From positions 1-63,410 of the forward strand of contig JAFQEV010000046.1 of the NCBI GenBank assembly GCA_017398825.1: 63,410 nucleotides of DNA, written 5' to 3'. Shown piece by piece: positions 46,823-55,061 of this stretch. The stretch is from Clostridia bacterium (GTDB lineage Bacteria > Bacillota > Clostridia > Christensenellales > Borkfalkiaceae). Positions within the stretch are counted from its first letter, which is position 1. Each line of letters begins with the position of its first letter. Both the position numbers and the translations under genes were made by a program. A model generated the notes under the pieces. That model searched no databases and had not been told where the DNA came from. It was given only the letters and a program-made list of their open reading frames with translations.

Positions 46823-46946
46823 TTAAGGCGTTAGTTTGGGTATTAGACGAGGCTCGTGAAAGTTATAGGCTGAGTTAGACCTTGTTGGTCAACGAAGTCT
46901 ATTACTTGAGCAGAAACGAAGTATAACGCCCAAAATAACGAATTAA
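46823..46946 (+). repeat. Type A2 interspersed structured repeat, full copy downstream of rplL
   Basis: Full 124 bp copy with outer arms CGTTAGTTTGGGTATTA and the matching right arm ending CCCAAAATAACG, and inner arms AAGTTATAG/CTATTACTT. The right end TAACGAATTAA runs into the rplL terminator, the only locus where a terminator separates the unit from the stop codon. Confidence 0.85.
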
Positions 46947-46975
46947 AAAAGGATGGCACTAAACCATCCTTTTTT
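46945..46975. terminator. Intrinsic terminator of rplJL
   Basis: AAAAAAGGATGG pairs with CCATCCTTTTT around CACTAAA. It sits between rplL and the repeat block. Confidence 0.92.
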
Positions 46976-46988
46976 AATGTACTTAAAA

Positions 46989-47357
46989 TTATTCAGCAAC
47001 CGCAGTAGCGCCAGCCTCTTTAAGCTTAGCAACCATCTTTTCAGCCTCGTCTTTAGCAACAGCTTCTTTAACGGTGCCCATCTTTTCAACCATGTTCTTA
47101 GCTTCAACAAGGCCAAGACCAGTAAGTTCTCTAACTGCTTTGATAACAGCGATCTTGTTTGCGCCAACTTCTTTAAGAACAACGTTGAATTCAGTCTTTT
47201 CTTCAACAGCCTCTGCAACGGGAGCTGCAGCGCCTGCAACAGCAACGGGAGCAGCAGCGCTAACGCCGAACTCTTCCTCGATTGCCTTTACTAAACTGTT
47301 AAGTTCCATAACAGTCATACCTTTAATTTCTTCTATCATTTTTGCAATATCTGCCAT
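46989..47357 (-). CDS. rplL: Ribosomal protein L7/L12
   Basis: The 122-residue product has the N-terminal dimerisation helix, an Ala-rich hinge ([17 protein letters not shown]) and the C-terminal factor-binding domain ([32 protein letters not shown]). It forms the ribosomal stalk with L10. rpoB and rpoC, usually downstream, are not present; a terminator and repeats follow instead. Confidence 0.97.
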   Translation of the reverse strand: MADIAKMIEEIKGMTVMELNSLVKAIEEEFGVSAAAPVAVAGAAAPVAEAVEEKTEFNVVLKEVGANKIAVIKAVRELTGLGLVEAKNMVEKMGTVKEAVAKDEAEKMVAKLKEAGATAVAE

Positions 47358-47420
47358 TTTAAATTTCCTCTCTTTGAATTATTTTTTAAAAAATTTTATT
47401 GATGGTTTATTTTGAACCTT

Positions 47421-47543
47421 TTAAGACGTTAGTTGCAAGTTAGACGAGATACAAGTTCTTTTAACGCTGAGTTAGACCTCTTTGGTCATAGACGCGTTAA
47501 AAAGTCGCAGTAACATAGTATAACGTAGCAAATAACGGATTAA
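47421..47543 (+). repeat. Type A repeat with its own stem, between rplL and rplJ
   Basis: Full 123 bp copy. The outer arms CGTTAGTTGC and GCAAATAACG pair. The inner stem is unlike the others: TTTTAACGC pairs with GCGTTAAAA, with a GACC/GGTC tip. The right end lies 2 nt past the rplJ stop codon (on the minus strand, downstream). Confidence 0.85.
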
Positions 47544-47545
47544 AA

Positions 47546-48037
47546 TTATTCGCCCATCTTCTCGGCAACTCTGTTAAGAGCAACTGCCAAGCCACGAATA
47601 AAGTTCGAAAGCGTACCTGCAAGCATGCTGTAAAGCGCGTCTTTCGACGGGATAGATGCAAGAGATTCTACGCCTTTTTTGTCAACGTATTCACCGTTAA
47701 CGTAAGCGCTTTTTGCCGAAATTTTATTATCTAACTTCTTAGCGTTATCTACAACGATTTTAGATGCGCCAACTTCATCGCTACCAAACGCTACTGCGGT
47801 AGTACCGTTGAGGTCTGCATCAAAACTGTCAACGCCGAGTTCGTTAAACGCTCTTCTGATGAGCGTGTTCTTAAGCACTTTGTATTCAACGTTAGCTTTT
47901 CTGAATGCATTACGAAGTTCAGTATCTTCTGCAACGGTAAGACCGCTGTAGTTAACTAAAACTACCGATTTAGCAGCGGAAATTTTCGCCTTAATGTCTT
48001 CAACAACCTGCTTTTTAGCCTCTAAATTTGCTGACAA
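47546..48037 (-). CDS. rplJ: Ribosomal protein L10
   Basis: The 163-residue product has the rRNA-binding N-terminal domain (EDIKAKISAAKSVVLVNYSG) and C-terminal L7/L12-binding helix (LSNFIRGLAVALNRVAEKMG). It has its own promoter and L10 leader, so the pair rplJ-rplL forms a unit separate from rplK-rplA. A structured repeat separates it from rplL. Confidence 0.97.
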   Translation of the reverse strand: MSANLEAKKQVVEDIKAKISAAKSVVLVNYSGLTVAEDTELRNAFRKANVEYKVLKNTLIRRAFNELGVDSFDADLNGTTAVAFGSDEVGASKIVVDNAKKLDNKISAKSAYVNGEYVDKKGVESLASIPSKDALYSMLAGTLSNFIRGLAVALNRVAEKMGE

Positions 48038-48061
48038 CTCATTTACCTCCGTATTTATTTT

Positions 48062-48195
48062 TGCCTATAAAAAACCGCTCTTTGCCGTGGAATAGCAAAG
48101 AGCGGACGAAAAAACAAACGTCTACTATTTGATAAACCTCGGCAGGTGTAACTAAAAGTTACTTAAAAACCGGCTTTCTTCGGCTAATCTTGTGT
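48062..48195 (-). ncRNA. L10 leader with terminator, upstream of rplJ
   Basis: On the minus strand the leader reads GCCGAAGAAAGCCGG, then ACACCTGCCGAGG about 25 nt on, which resembles the L10-binding leader of Bacillota. It ends in a strong terminator, CCGCTCTTTGC paired with GCAAAGAGCGG at 48075-48105 and a T-run, just before rplJ. L10(L12) binding would lower rplJL expression. Confidence 0.8.
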
Positions 48196-48199
48196 AATT

Positions 48200-48228
48200 A
48201 TATTACTACACTTAAATTTTTTTGTCAA
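48200..48228 (-). promoter_or_regulatory. Promoter of rplJ-rplL
   Basis: The minus strand reads TTGACA, 17 bp, TAATAT (a TATAAT lies 3 bp further on). Transcription starts just upstream of the L10 leader. Confidence 0.75.
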
Positions 48229-48314
48229 ACGATTTTAACTACCGTTTGAAATTTTACTTAAAAACTTTAATTTACTAGTTTTAGATAACTTAAAGTTTGT
48301 TAGTTGCAATATTT

Positions 48315-48436
48315 TAATTCGTTAGAAGCAAACAGAACAAGGCTCGCGAAGTGTTTTGGATGAGACTAACCTCGTTGGTTGTCGAAGTCAAAACACGAAG
48401 CAGTAACGAAGTTATGCACCGCTTATAACGGATTAA
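48315..48436 (+). repeat. Type A1 repeat with a compensated outer stem, between rplJ and rplA
   Basis: Full 122 bp copy. The outer arms are CGTTAGAAGC and GCTTATAACG, so both sides changed together relative to CGTTAGTTGC/GCAAATAACG. The inner arms GTGTTTTG/CAAAACAC pair, with an AACC/GGTT tip. The right end is 3 nt past the rplA stop. Confidence 0.85.
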
Positions 48437-48439
48437 AAG

Positions 48440-49126
48440 TTACTGTTTAACCTGAACTTTAACACCAGGACCCATAGTGCTTGCTAAAGAAATGCTCTTA
48501 ATGTATTGACCCTTAGCTGCAGCGGGTTTAGCCTTAACGATAGCATCAAGGAGTGCGTTGTAGTTCTCAATAAGTTTCTCTTTGCCGAAAGACTTCTTAC
48601 CGATTGAGCAGTGAATAACTGCAGTCTTGTCAAGTCTGTACTCAACTTTACCAGCCTTAACGTCTTTGATAGCCTTCTCAACGTCAGGAGTAACGGTACC
48701 GGACTTGGGGTTGGGCATAAGACCCTTAGGTCCTAAAAGCCTTGCAATTCTACCTACCATACCCATCATGTCGGGAGTGGTGATAACAACGTCGTAATCG
48801 AACCAGTTCTCGTTCTGGATTTTGGCGATAATCTCTTCAGCGCCTACGAAATCAGCGCCTGCCTTTTCAGCGATATCAGCCTTTTCACCCTTAGCAATAA
48901 CTAAAACTTTTACGTTTTTACCAGTTCCGTTAGGAAGAACGATAACGCCTCTAACTTGTTGGTCAGCTTGCTTGGGGTCAACACCGAGCTTGGTGTGGAA
49001 TTCGATAGTTTCGTCGAATTTTGCCTTTGCAGTTGCAAGTACAACGTCCATAGCTTCGCTAACGTCGTACTGTTTAGTTTTGTCAAACGCCTTTATACTT
49101 TCAGCGTATTTTTTTCCGAATTTCAT
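48440..49126 (-). CDS. rplA: Ribosomal protein L1
   Basis: The 228-residue product starts [20 protein letters not shown] at 49126 after AGGAGG; a longer frame upstream has no family match. It has [20 protein letters not shown] and [19 protein letters not shown]1 forms the E-site stalk and in E. coli represses the L11 operon. Two similar hairpins upstream of rplA and rplK may be its binding sites. Confidence 0.97.
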   Translation of the reverse strand: MKFGKKYAESIKAFDKTKQYDVSEAMDVVLATAKAKFDETIEFHTKLGVDPKQADQQVRGVIVLPNGTGKNVKVLVIAKGEKADIAEKAGADFVGAEEIIAKIQNENWFDYDVVITTPDMMGMVGRIARLLGPKGLMPNPKSGTVTPDVEKAIKDVKAGKVEYRLDKTAVIHCSIGKKSFGKEKLIENYNALLDAIVKAKPAAAKGQYIKSISLASTMGPGVKVQVKQ

Positions 49127-49139
49127 TATAAACCTCCTC

Positions 49140-49169
49140 GTGGTACGTACGAGATAAAATCTCTCCCAC
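49140..49169 (-). promoter_or_regulatory. L1-type leader hairpin before rplA
   Basis: On the minus strand GTGGGAGAG and CGTACGTACCAC flank a short stem between rplK and rplA. The same frame (GTGGGAGAG, GTACCAC) occurs before rplK at 49624-49667, so it is a repeated operon element. Confidence 0.6.
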
Positions 49170-49179
49170 TCTCCTTTAA

Positions 49180-49605
49180 TTAGTCTTCTACGGTAACGCC
49201 CATACTTCTTGCAGTACCGGCGATCATGCTCATGCATGCCTCAAGAGTGTTAGCATTAGTGTCAACCATCTTGATTTTAGCAATTTCCTCAACTTGAGCC
49301 TTGGTGAGCTTTGCTACCTTGTTCTTGTTAGGTGCTGCACTTGCAGTTTCTATACCGCACGCCTTCTTAATGAGTTCGGGTGCCGGGGGAGTTTTGAGAA
49401 TAAACGTGAACGAACGGTCTTGATAAATAGTTATAACTACGGGAATAACGTAGCCTATTTTATCTTGAGTTTTCGCGTTGAATTCCTTAGTAAATCCGGG
49501 TAAGTTAATACCATAAGGTCCTAAGGTTGAACCAACGGGCGGGCCCGGGGTTGCCTTGCCTGCTTGTAACTGTAATTTAACTACAGCGGTAACTTTTTTA
49601 GCCAT
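49180..49605 (-). CDS. rplK: Ribosomal protein L11
   Basis: The 141-residue product has the [20 protein letters not shown] start and [17 protein letters not shown] segment, then the rRNA-binding C-terminal domain. It forms the GTPase-associated centre with L10. It lies between nusG and rplA with L1-type hairpins on both sides. Confidence 0.97.
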   Translation of the reverse strand: MAKKVTAVVKLQLQAGKATPGPPVGSTLGPYGINLPGFTKEFNAKTQDKIGYVIPVVITIYQDRSFTFILKTPPAPELIKKACGIETASAAPNKNKVAKLTKAQVEEIAKIKMVDTNANTLEACMSMIAGTARSMGVTVED

Positions 49606-49623
49606 AATAAATTTCCTCCATTA

Positions 49624-49667
49624 GTGGTACTTGCGTGACGCCATTAGAAATTTAGCGCCTCTCCCAC
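49624..49667 (-). promoter_or_regulatory. L1-type leader hairpin before rplK
   Basis: On the minus strand GTGGGAGAGGCGCTAA and CGCAAGTACCAC mark the arms of a hairpin upstream of rplK. It shares the flanks of the hairpin before rplA. A role as L1 (or L11) binding site is inferred from E. coli. Confidence 0.6.
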
Positions 49668-49692
49668 ATATTTTAATAGGTGACTAGCCTTA

Positions 49693-50214
49693 TTAAACTT
49701 TTTTGAGCTGAACGTACTCTACCTCAACCTCAGTTTCAGTATCGAACATTGCAACTTTAACTTTAGCCTTTTGAGATGCATCGTTAAGGTCGAGAACCGT
49801 ACCGATAAACCCGTCGAGCGGGCCGGAAACGATTTGAACGCTATCTCCCTTAACAAAGTCAACGTCCTCAACCCTATCCTCAAGGCGCATGCGCTTAACT
49901 TCCTCTTCAGTAAGAGGAACTGCTTTACCCTGCGGACCTACGAAACCGGTTACACCACGAGTGTTGGTAATTAAATACCAAAGCTCGTTAGAGTAAACGA
50001 GTTTAATAAATACGTAACAGGGCAATATTTTGCGAAGAACAACCTTCTTCTTGCCGTTTGCCTTTTCCTCAATGGTCTGCTCCATAGGAATTTTGATTTC
50101 GAGAATTTGCTCTTGCAAATTACTGTTCTCAATCAACTTTTCCAAGGTGTTTTTTACCATTGCCTCATAACCGGTATTCGTATGAATAACGTACCATCTT
50201 GCAACTTCTGCCAT
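49693..50214 (-). CDS. nusG: Transcription termination/antitermination factor NusG
   Basis: The 173-residue product has the NGN domain (RWYVIHTNTGYEAMVKNTLE, LPCYVFIKLVYSNELWYL, TRGVTGFVGPQGKAVPL) and C-terminal KOW domain (KGDSVQIVSGPLDGFIGTV). It binds RNA polymerase and links it to ribosomes or Rho. It is co-transcribed with secE. Confidence 0.97.
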   Translation of the reverse strand: MAEVARWYVIHTNTGYEAMVKNTLEKLIENSNLQEQILEIKIPMEQTIEEKANGKKKVVLRKILPCYVFIKLVYSNELWYLITNTRGVTGFVGPQGKAVPLTEEEVKRMRLEDRVEDVDFVKGDSVQIVSGPLDGFIGTVLDLNDASQKAKVKVAMFDTETEVEVEYVQLKKV

Positions 50215-50224
50215 AGTCCGCTCC

Positions 50225-50485
50225 TTACTTACCGATTGAAGAAGTTAAAAGCTTGAGCAATTCACCAAGACCCAAATCAATTAAAAGCAACACAACCATA
50301 AAGCAAAGTACAACGCCGATAACTACTGACGTCTGCTTAAATACCTTGCCCTTGGACGGCCAAGAAACTTTCTTTATCTCAGAGAAAACTTCTTTGAGCT
50401 TTCTCCCCATGCGAACGAAGATGTTGGGCTTTTTGTTCTTAGGTTGAACTTTCTTTTCTTCAACTTTTACTTTATTTTCTTTCAT
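50225..50485 (-). CDS. secE: Preprotein translocase subunit SecE
   Basis: The 86-residue product has a basic N-terminus and one membrane helix (VIGVVLCFMVVLLLIDLGLG) after the SecE motif LKEVFSEIKKVSWPSKGKV. It pairs with SecY. It follows rpmG. Confidence 0.95.
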   Translation of the reverse strand: MKENKVKVEEKKVQPKNKKPNIFVRMGRKLKEVFSEIKKVSWPSKGKVFKQTSVVIGVVLCFMVVLLLIDLGLGELLKLLTSSIGK

Positions 50486-50518
50486 TTTACACCTTTAAAA
50501 ACACACTTAAACTATAAA

Positions 50519-50680
50519 TTACTTAGTTTCTTTATGAGTGGTATGTTTTTTGCAGAAGGGACAATATTTGCTAAGTTCAATTCTGTCGGGCGTGTTCTTT
50601 TTGTTCTTGTAAACGTCATAATTTCTTTGCTTACATTCGGTGCAAGCAAGAGTTATTCTAACTGCATTACCTTTTGCCAT
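50519..50680 (-). CDS. rpmG: Ribosomal protein L33, zinc form
   Basis: The 53-residue product starts [20 protein letters not shown] and has CPFCKK near the end, giving four Cys ligands (CTEC, CPFC). It is the first gene of the rpmG-secE-nusG-rplK-rplA unit. The start ATG follows AGGATGG. Confidence 0.93.
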   Translation of the reverse strand: MAKGNAVRITLACTECKQRNYDVYKNKKNTPDRIELSKYCPFCKKHTTHKETK

Positions 50681-50734
50681 TTTTTTAATTCCATCCTAAA
50701 AAATTAACACCCCAGTTTCTCGGAGTGCTACACT

Positions 50735-50763
50735 ATTTTAACCTATTGTGGCAACCTTGTCAA
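50735..50763 (-). promoter_or_regulatory. Promoter of rpmG-secE-nusG-rplK-rplA
   Basis: The minus strand reads a perfect TTGACA, 17 bp, TAAAAT. The start codon of rpmG lies about 50 nt downstream. Confidence 0.75.
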
Positions 50764-50852
50764 CGAATTTTAACTATTTTTTTAATTTTTTTTGCTTTTA
50801 TATATATAGGGATAGAATGCTATGCTATTTCTAAAGCATAATTTAAAAAAGT

Positions 50853-50881
50853 TTGTAATTTTTGAAAAATAGTGGTATTAT
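50853..50881 (+). promoter_or_regulatory. Promoter of trkA-trkH
   Basis: TTGTAA, 17 bp and TATTAT lie 32 nt before the ATG, which has GAAGGA as ribosome site. Confidence 0.6.
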
Positions 50882-50913
50882 ATGATAAAGGTAATTAGCC
50901 TTGAAGGATTTTT

Positions 50914-52272
50914 ATGAAAGTTATTATATCTGGCTGTGGCACTATAGGCACGGCAATCTTATCAAGCTTAATAAAAGAAAAACACGAAATCGTGGCAATC
51001 GACGTTAACCCACAGATTATCGCTGATATTACCAACCGCTTTGACGTTTTAGCCATTTGCGGTAACGGCGCAAGTTACGACGTTTTGGAGACGGCTGGCG
51101 CTAAAACTGCCGACCTTTTTATTTCGGTAACCTCGTCTGACGAGTATAATATGATAGCTTGTTTCGTTGCGAAAAAAATGGGCACTCCCAACACCGTTGC
51201 GAGAATAAGAAATTCCGAATACAACGGCTCAAGTTTTGAGTTCGTTAAAAACGAGCTCGGGCTTAGCGTTACGGTTAACCCGGAACTTCTCACCGCCCAA
51301 ACCCTATTTAACATTTTAAACCTCCCCTCTGCAACCAACGTTGAAACGTTCTCGGCAAACGAGATGGAGATGATTGAAATCGTAGTTAAAGAGGATTCTA
51401 AGGTGTTAGATATCCCCCTTTACGAGCTTAGAAAGAAAATACCGCACAAATTCCTCGTATGCCTCGTTGAAAGAGAGGATAAAACGTATATCCCCAACGG
51501 CTCGTTTACGATAAAGGCTGGAGATAAGATAGGTATTTTTGCATCGAAATCGGACGCGCCCGAAATTTTAAAGCAATTCGGCTTAACTCAAAAGCGCGTA
51601 AAATCGGTTATGATAATAGGCGCAAGCAAGATTGCGTACTATCTTACTAAAATACTCCTTGAAAGTAAAAGTTCTGTTAAGATTATAGATAAAAACGAAC
51701 AGAAATGCTTACAGTTTTCGGAACAACTTGACCGCGCAACCGTTGTAAACGGTGACGGCATGAACCAAGACCTTCTCACCGAAGAGGGAATTTTGGATAC
51801 CGACGCGTTCGTTGCACTCACCGGTAAAGATGAAGATAACGTTATTATGAGCATGTTCGCTAAGAACAAATCCGTTCCCAAAACGATAACAAAGGTGAAA
51901 CGCGAGGAAATTTTCTCACTCTCGGAAGAACTTGGGCTGGATACGGTTATCTCGCCGAGATATCTCGTTGCCGACCTTCTCGTGAGTTACGCTCGCGCGC
52001 TCGAGAGTTCTAAAAACAGCAAGATTGAAACGCTTTACAGTTTGTTTGGCGGAATTGCCGAGGCGGCGGAATTTAAAATATTACACAGCTTTAAACACGC
52101 CAACGTTCCACTTAAAGATTTAAAGATAGATAGCGAAGTTTTAGTTGCGGGCATTATCCGCAATCAAGAAACAATTATCCCCTGCGGTGAGGACGTGTTT
52201 AGGATAGGCGACAAGGTTATTATAATAACCGCTGGCAAAACCGTTCACGATTTAAGCGACGTTATAGGTTGA
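50914..52272 (+). CDS. trkA: Potassium uptake regulatory subunit TrkA
   Basis: The 452-residue protein has two RCK units, each an NAD(H)-binding Rossmann domain (ISGCGTIGTAILSSLI at 4-19; IIGASKIAYYLTKILL at about 233) followed by a TrkA-C domain. It gates TrkH. trkH starts 2 bp after its stop, so they are co-translated. Confidence 0.96.
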   Translation: MKVIISGCGTIGTAILSSLIKEKHEIVAIDVNPQIIADITNRFDVLAICGNGASYDVLETAGAKTADLFISVTSSDEYNMIACFVAKKMGTPNTVARIRNSEYNGSSFEFVKNELGLSVTVNPELLTAQTLFNILNLPSATNVETFSANEMEMIEIVVKEDSKVLDIPLYELRKKIPHKFLVCLVEREDKTYIPNGSFTIKAGDKIGIFASKSDAPEILKQFGLTQKRVKSVMIIGASKIAYYLTKILLESKSSVKIIDKNEQKCLQFSEQLDRATVVNGDGMNQDLLTEEGILDTDAFVALTGKDEDNVIMSMFAKNKSVPKTITKVKREEIFSLSEELGLDTVISPRYLVADLLVSYARALESSKNSKIETLYSLFGGIAEAAEFKILHSFKHANVPLKDLKIDSEVLVAGIIRNQETIIPCGEDVFRIGDKVIIITAGKTVHDLSDVIG

Positions 52273-52273
52273 T

Positions 52274-53716
52274 ATGAATTACAAACTTATTTTTTCAACG
52301 GTGCTAAAAGTTATCAAGATAGAGGCATTTTTAATGCTAGTTCCCCTTCTCACATCTTTGATTTATAAGGAAAACTGCTTTTATTCCTTCTTGATAACCA
52401 TCGTAGTATCTTTTACCGTAGCACACGTAATACAAAAATTTATAAAAGACGATAATAAGCATTTCTACGCTAAAGATGGGCTTATCACTGTTGCTCTTAC
52501 TTGGATAGCAGTTTCTCTAATAGGTGCAATTCCGTTTGTTATAAGTGGTGAAATCCCGTCGTTTATCGACGCGTTTTTCGAAACGGTGAGCGGTTTTACA
52601 ACAACCGGCGCATCAATACTTTCAGACGTTGAGAGCCTTAGCAAAGGTCTTTTGATGTGGAGGAGTTTTTCTCACTTTATCGGCGGAATGGGCGTGCTCG
52701 TTTTCATTATGGCGATAACGAGAAAGACAAACGACCGCCCTATACACATTTTAAGGGCGGAAATGCCAGGACCGATAGTTAGCAAACTCGTTCCGAGAGC
52801 AAAGGATACGGCTAAAATATTGTATTTAATTTACATTGCAATTACCATTGTTTTAACCGTAATGCTCCTCTTTGGTGGCATGGACCTGTTTGAGAGTTTA
52901 ACTCATGCTTTTGGCGCTGCAGGTACAGGCGGTTTTGGAACAAAAAACGATAGTATTGCAAGTTATTCTCCCTATATTCAATGGACGCTTGCTATAGGCA
53001 TGCTACTTTTCGGCGTAAATTTCAACCTCTATTACCTACTTTTACTCAAAAAAGTAGGGGTGGTTTTAAAAAGCACGGAACTTAGAACGTATTTTATAAT
53101 CGTTTTATCCTCCATTGCAATCATAACCTTTAACATATATCCTTTATACAACAACTTTGCAAACGCAATACGTTCAGCCACCTTCCAAACCTCTTCTATT
53201 ATGACCACCACGGGTTATTCTACCGCTGATTTTAACGCTTGGCCTACACTTTCGAAGGTTGTTTTGTTTATGCTTATGTTTATAGGTGGTTGTGCGGGTT
53301 CTACGGCAGGTGGACTTAAAGTTTCACGAATTATAATTGCATTTAAAAAAATCAAAGCTGAATTAAAAAAATTATTATACCCCAACACCGTTTCAGTAAT
53401 CAAATTCGAGGGCGAAAAACTTGACGAAAGCGTTTCAAACGGCGTTGGAACATATGTGATTATCTACTTTATTTGCTTTGCAATTTTAACCATCCTTGTA
53501 TCGTTTAACGGTTTATCTTTTGAAACTACGATTTCATCGGTATCGGCATGCTTTAATAATATAGGCCCCGGATTCGACCTTGTAGGTCCGATGTCCAACT
53601 ACTCGGTATTTAACGGTTTTTCAAAGGTTGTACTCTCTATAGCGATGCTCCTTGGAAGACTTGAAATATATCCGCTACTCTTACTTATGATACCAACGAC
53701 TTGGAAAAGAAAATAA
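52274..53716 (+). CDS. trkH: Potassium uptake channel subunit TrkH
   Basis: The 480-residue membrane protein has four pore repeats, including VSGFTTTGASIL, GAAGTGGFGTKN, TMTTTGYSTADFNAW-type filter segments and SACFNNIGPGFD, as in the TrkH/KtrB family. It imports K+ driven by the membrane potential, under TrkA control. Confidence 0.96.
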   Translation: MNYKLIFSTVLKVIKIEAFLMLVPLLTSLIYKENCFYSFLITIVVSFTVAHVIQKFIKDDNKHFYAKDGLITVALTWIAVSLIGAIPFVISGEIPSFIDAFFETVSGFTTTGASILSDVESLSKGLLMWRSFSHFIGGMGVLVFIMAITRKTNDRPIHILRAEMPGPIVSKLVPRAKDTAKILYLIYIAITIVLTVMLLFGGMDLFESLTHAFGAAGTGGFGTKNDSIASYSPYIQWTLAIGMLLFGVNFNLYYLLLLKKVGVVLKSTELRTYFIIVLSSIAIITFNIYPLYNNFANAIRSATFQTSSIMTTTGYSTADFNAWPTLSKVVLFMLMFIGGCAGSTAGGLKVSRIIIAFKKIKAELKKLLYPNTVSVIKFEGEKLDESVSNGVGTYVIIYFICFAILTILVSFNGLSFETTISSVSACFNNIGPGFDLVGPMSNYSVFNGFSKVVLSIAMLLGRLEIYPLLLLMIPTTWKRK

Positions 53717-53720
53717 CACA

Positions 53721-53748
53721 AAAACAGGTGCTGTTGCACCTGTTTTTT
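53721..53748 (+). terminator. Intrinsic terminator after trkH
   Basis: AAAACAGGTGC pairs with GCACCTGTTTT around TGTT, followed by a T-run. It precedes the repeat pair. Confidence 0.9.
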
Positions 53749-53765
53749 ATTGTTATATTAACATT

Positions 53766-53888
53766 TTAAGACGTTAGTTGCGAGTAGAACAAGGCTCGCG
53801 AAGTGTTTTGGATGAGATTAACCTTGTTGGTTATCGAAGTCTATCGCTTGAGCAGAAACGAAGTATAATGCCCAAAATAATAGATTAA
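53766..53888 (+). repeat. Chimeric type A1/A2 repeat with broken inner stem
   Basis: The left half is A1 (CGTTAGTTGC, inner arm GTGTTTTG), the right half is A2 (inner arm CTATCGCTT, outer arm TAATGCCCAAAATAATAG). The halves meet at the shared tip (AACC-TTG-TTGGTT), and neither outer nor inner arms pair. It looks like a recombinant between two units. Confidence 0.8.
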
Positions 53889-53891
53889 ATT

Positions 53892-54015
53892 TTAAGACGT
53901 TAGTTTGGGTATTAGACAAGGCTCGTGAAAGTGATAGGCTGAGATTGACCTTGTTGGTCATCGAAGTCTATCGCTTGAGCAGAAACGAAGTATAATGCCC
54001 AAAATAACGGCTTAA
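53892..54015 (+). repeat. Type A2 repeat with compensated inner stem, abutting histidine kinase stop
   Basis: Full 124 bp copy. The inner arms AAGTGATAG and CTATCGCTT pair with a G-C where other copies have a T-T mismatch, plus one wobble. The outer arms CGTTAGTTTGGGTATTA and TAATGCCCAAAATAACG pair. The terminal TTA at 54012-54014 is the kinase stop codon. Confidence 0.85.
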
Positions 54016-55061
54016 AGGTAGACTTTGAATTCAGTACCCACATCCAACTCACTAATACATTCAATCTGCCCACCAAGGAGTTCTAAAATTCTCTTGACGA
54101 TGGAGAGGCCTAAGCCTAAACCCTTTCCGCCTTGGAATTTATCTACTTGATAGAACTTTTCGTAAATGTTTTTTTGCGATTCGTCGCTCATTCCGATGCC
54201 GTAATCCCTAATGGAAACGACTACTTTATCCCTTTCGCGATAGGTTTTTACTACAATCTTGCCGTTTTTCTTGCTAAATTTTATGGCGTTTGACAGCAAG
54301 TTGAGCCATACCTCTTTAAGCAGGGTCGGCGAACTTTTGAGCTTTATGGGCTTGAGCTTTAAATCAAGGTCAATATTCTTTTCTTTAAGATTGCCGTCTA
54401 AAAGCAAAATGCAATCTTCAATCTGCCCGTCAAGGCTAAACGTTTCAAACTCGCCAGTCTCCGTTTGATTATCAAGCCTTGCAAGTTTCATGCTCGTTTC
54501 CGAAAGAGTTGAAAGGCTTTTACTTTCTTCTATTATAATCCTTAAATACTCGCGTTGCTCTTTAGTTAAGTTGTCGCCCGCCTCCAAAAGCTCGGCGTAA
54601 CCCTTTATTGATGAGAGTGGAGTTTTAAATTCGTGGGTAAAGTTAGAAACGAAATCGTTTTTAAGTAGAGCTACCGAGTTTAACTTTTCAACCATCTCGT
54701 TAAAGTTGGTAACGGCTGAGTTAATGTGCGGGTTTTTAGTAATGGGTGACATTCTTACGGTAAAATCACCCTCAGCTATCTTATTGATATTTACGTTTAT
54801 TTCGTTTACAATTTTGAATACGAGGTGAGTTATTAAAAATGCAAGACCCACACCGATAGCCGTTGAAAGCCCGACGTATGCAAACACTATCCAAAAGCTC
54901 TTACCCTCTTCACGAACGACGTACTTAGTGGTGATTACGTTTATTACGTTACCCAAGAAAATACCTATTATCCAAACGACCAAAACGCCGACGGTGAGCA
55001 TCCAAGGCGAGATTACGTTTTGAAATTTAGGTCTTTTAATTACCGGCTTTTTATCTTTCAT
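54012..55061 (-). CDS. Sensor histidine kinase
   Basis: The 349-residue protein starts MKDKKPVIKRPKFQN at 55061; a longer frame upstream is unlikely. Two membrane helices (about 20-40 and 55-80) are followed by a HAMP-like linker (VNINKIAEGDFTVRMSPI), HisKA (FTHEFKTPLSSIKGY, His near 143) and HATPase_c (NLLSNAIKFSKK, GKGLGLGLSIVKRI). Its periplasmic loop is very short, so it may sense the membrane or a partner. The start overlaps the regulator gene by 11 bp. Confidence 0.9.
   Translation of the reverse strand: MKDKKPVIKRPKFQNVISPWMLTVGVLVVWIIGIFLGNVINVITTKYVVREEGKSFWIVFAYVGLSTAIGVGLAFLITHLVFKIVNEINVNINKIAEGDFTVRMSPITKNPHINSAVTNFNEMVEKLNSVALLKNDFVSNFTHEFKTPLSSIKGYAELLEAGDNLTKEQREYLRIIIEESKSLSTLSETSMKLARLDNQTETGEFETFSLDGQIEDCILLLDGNLKEKNIDLDLKLKPIKLKSSPTLLKEVWLNLLSNAIKFSKKNGKIVVKTYRERDKVVVSIRDYGIGMSDESQKNIYEKFYQVDKFQGGKGLGLGLSIVKRILELLGGQIECISELDVGTEFKVYL

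Noticed and set aside
48440..49237. Longer start for L1
   Set aside because: The extra 37 residues read through the leader hairpin and do not resemble L1.
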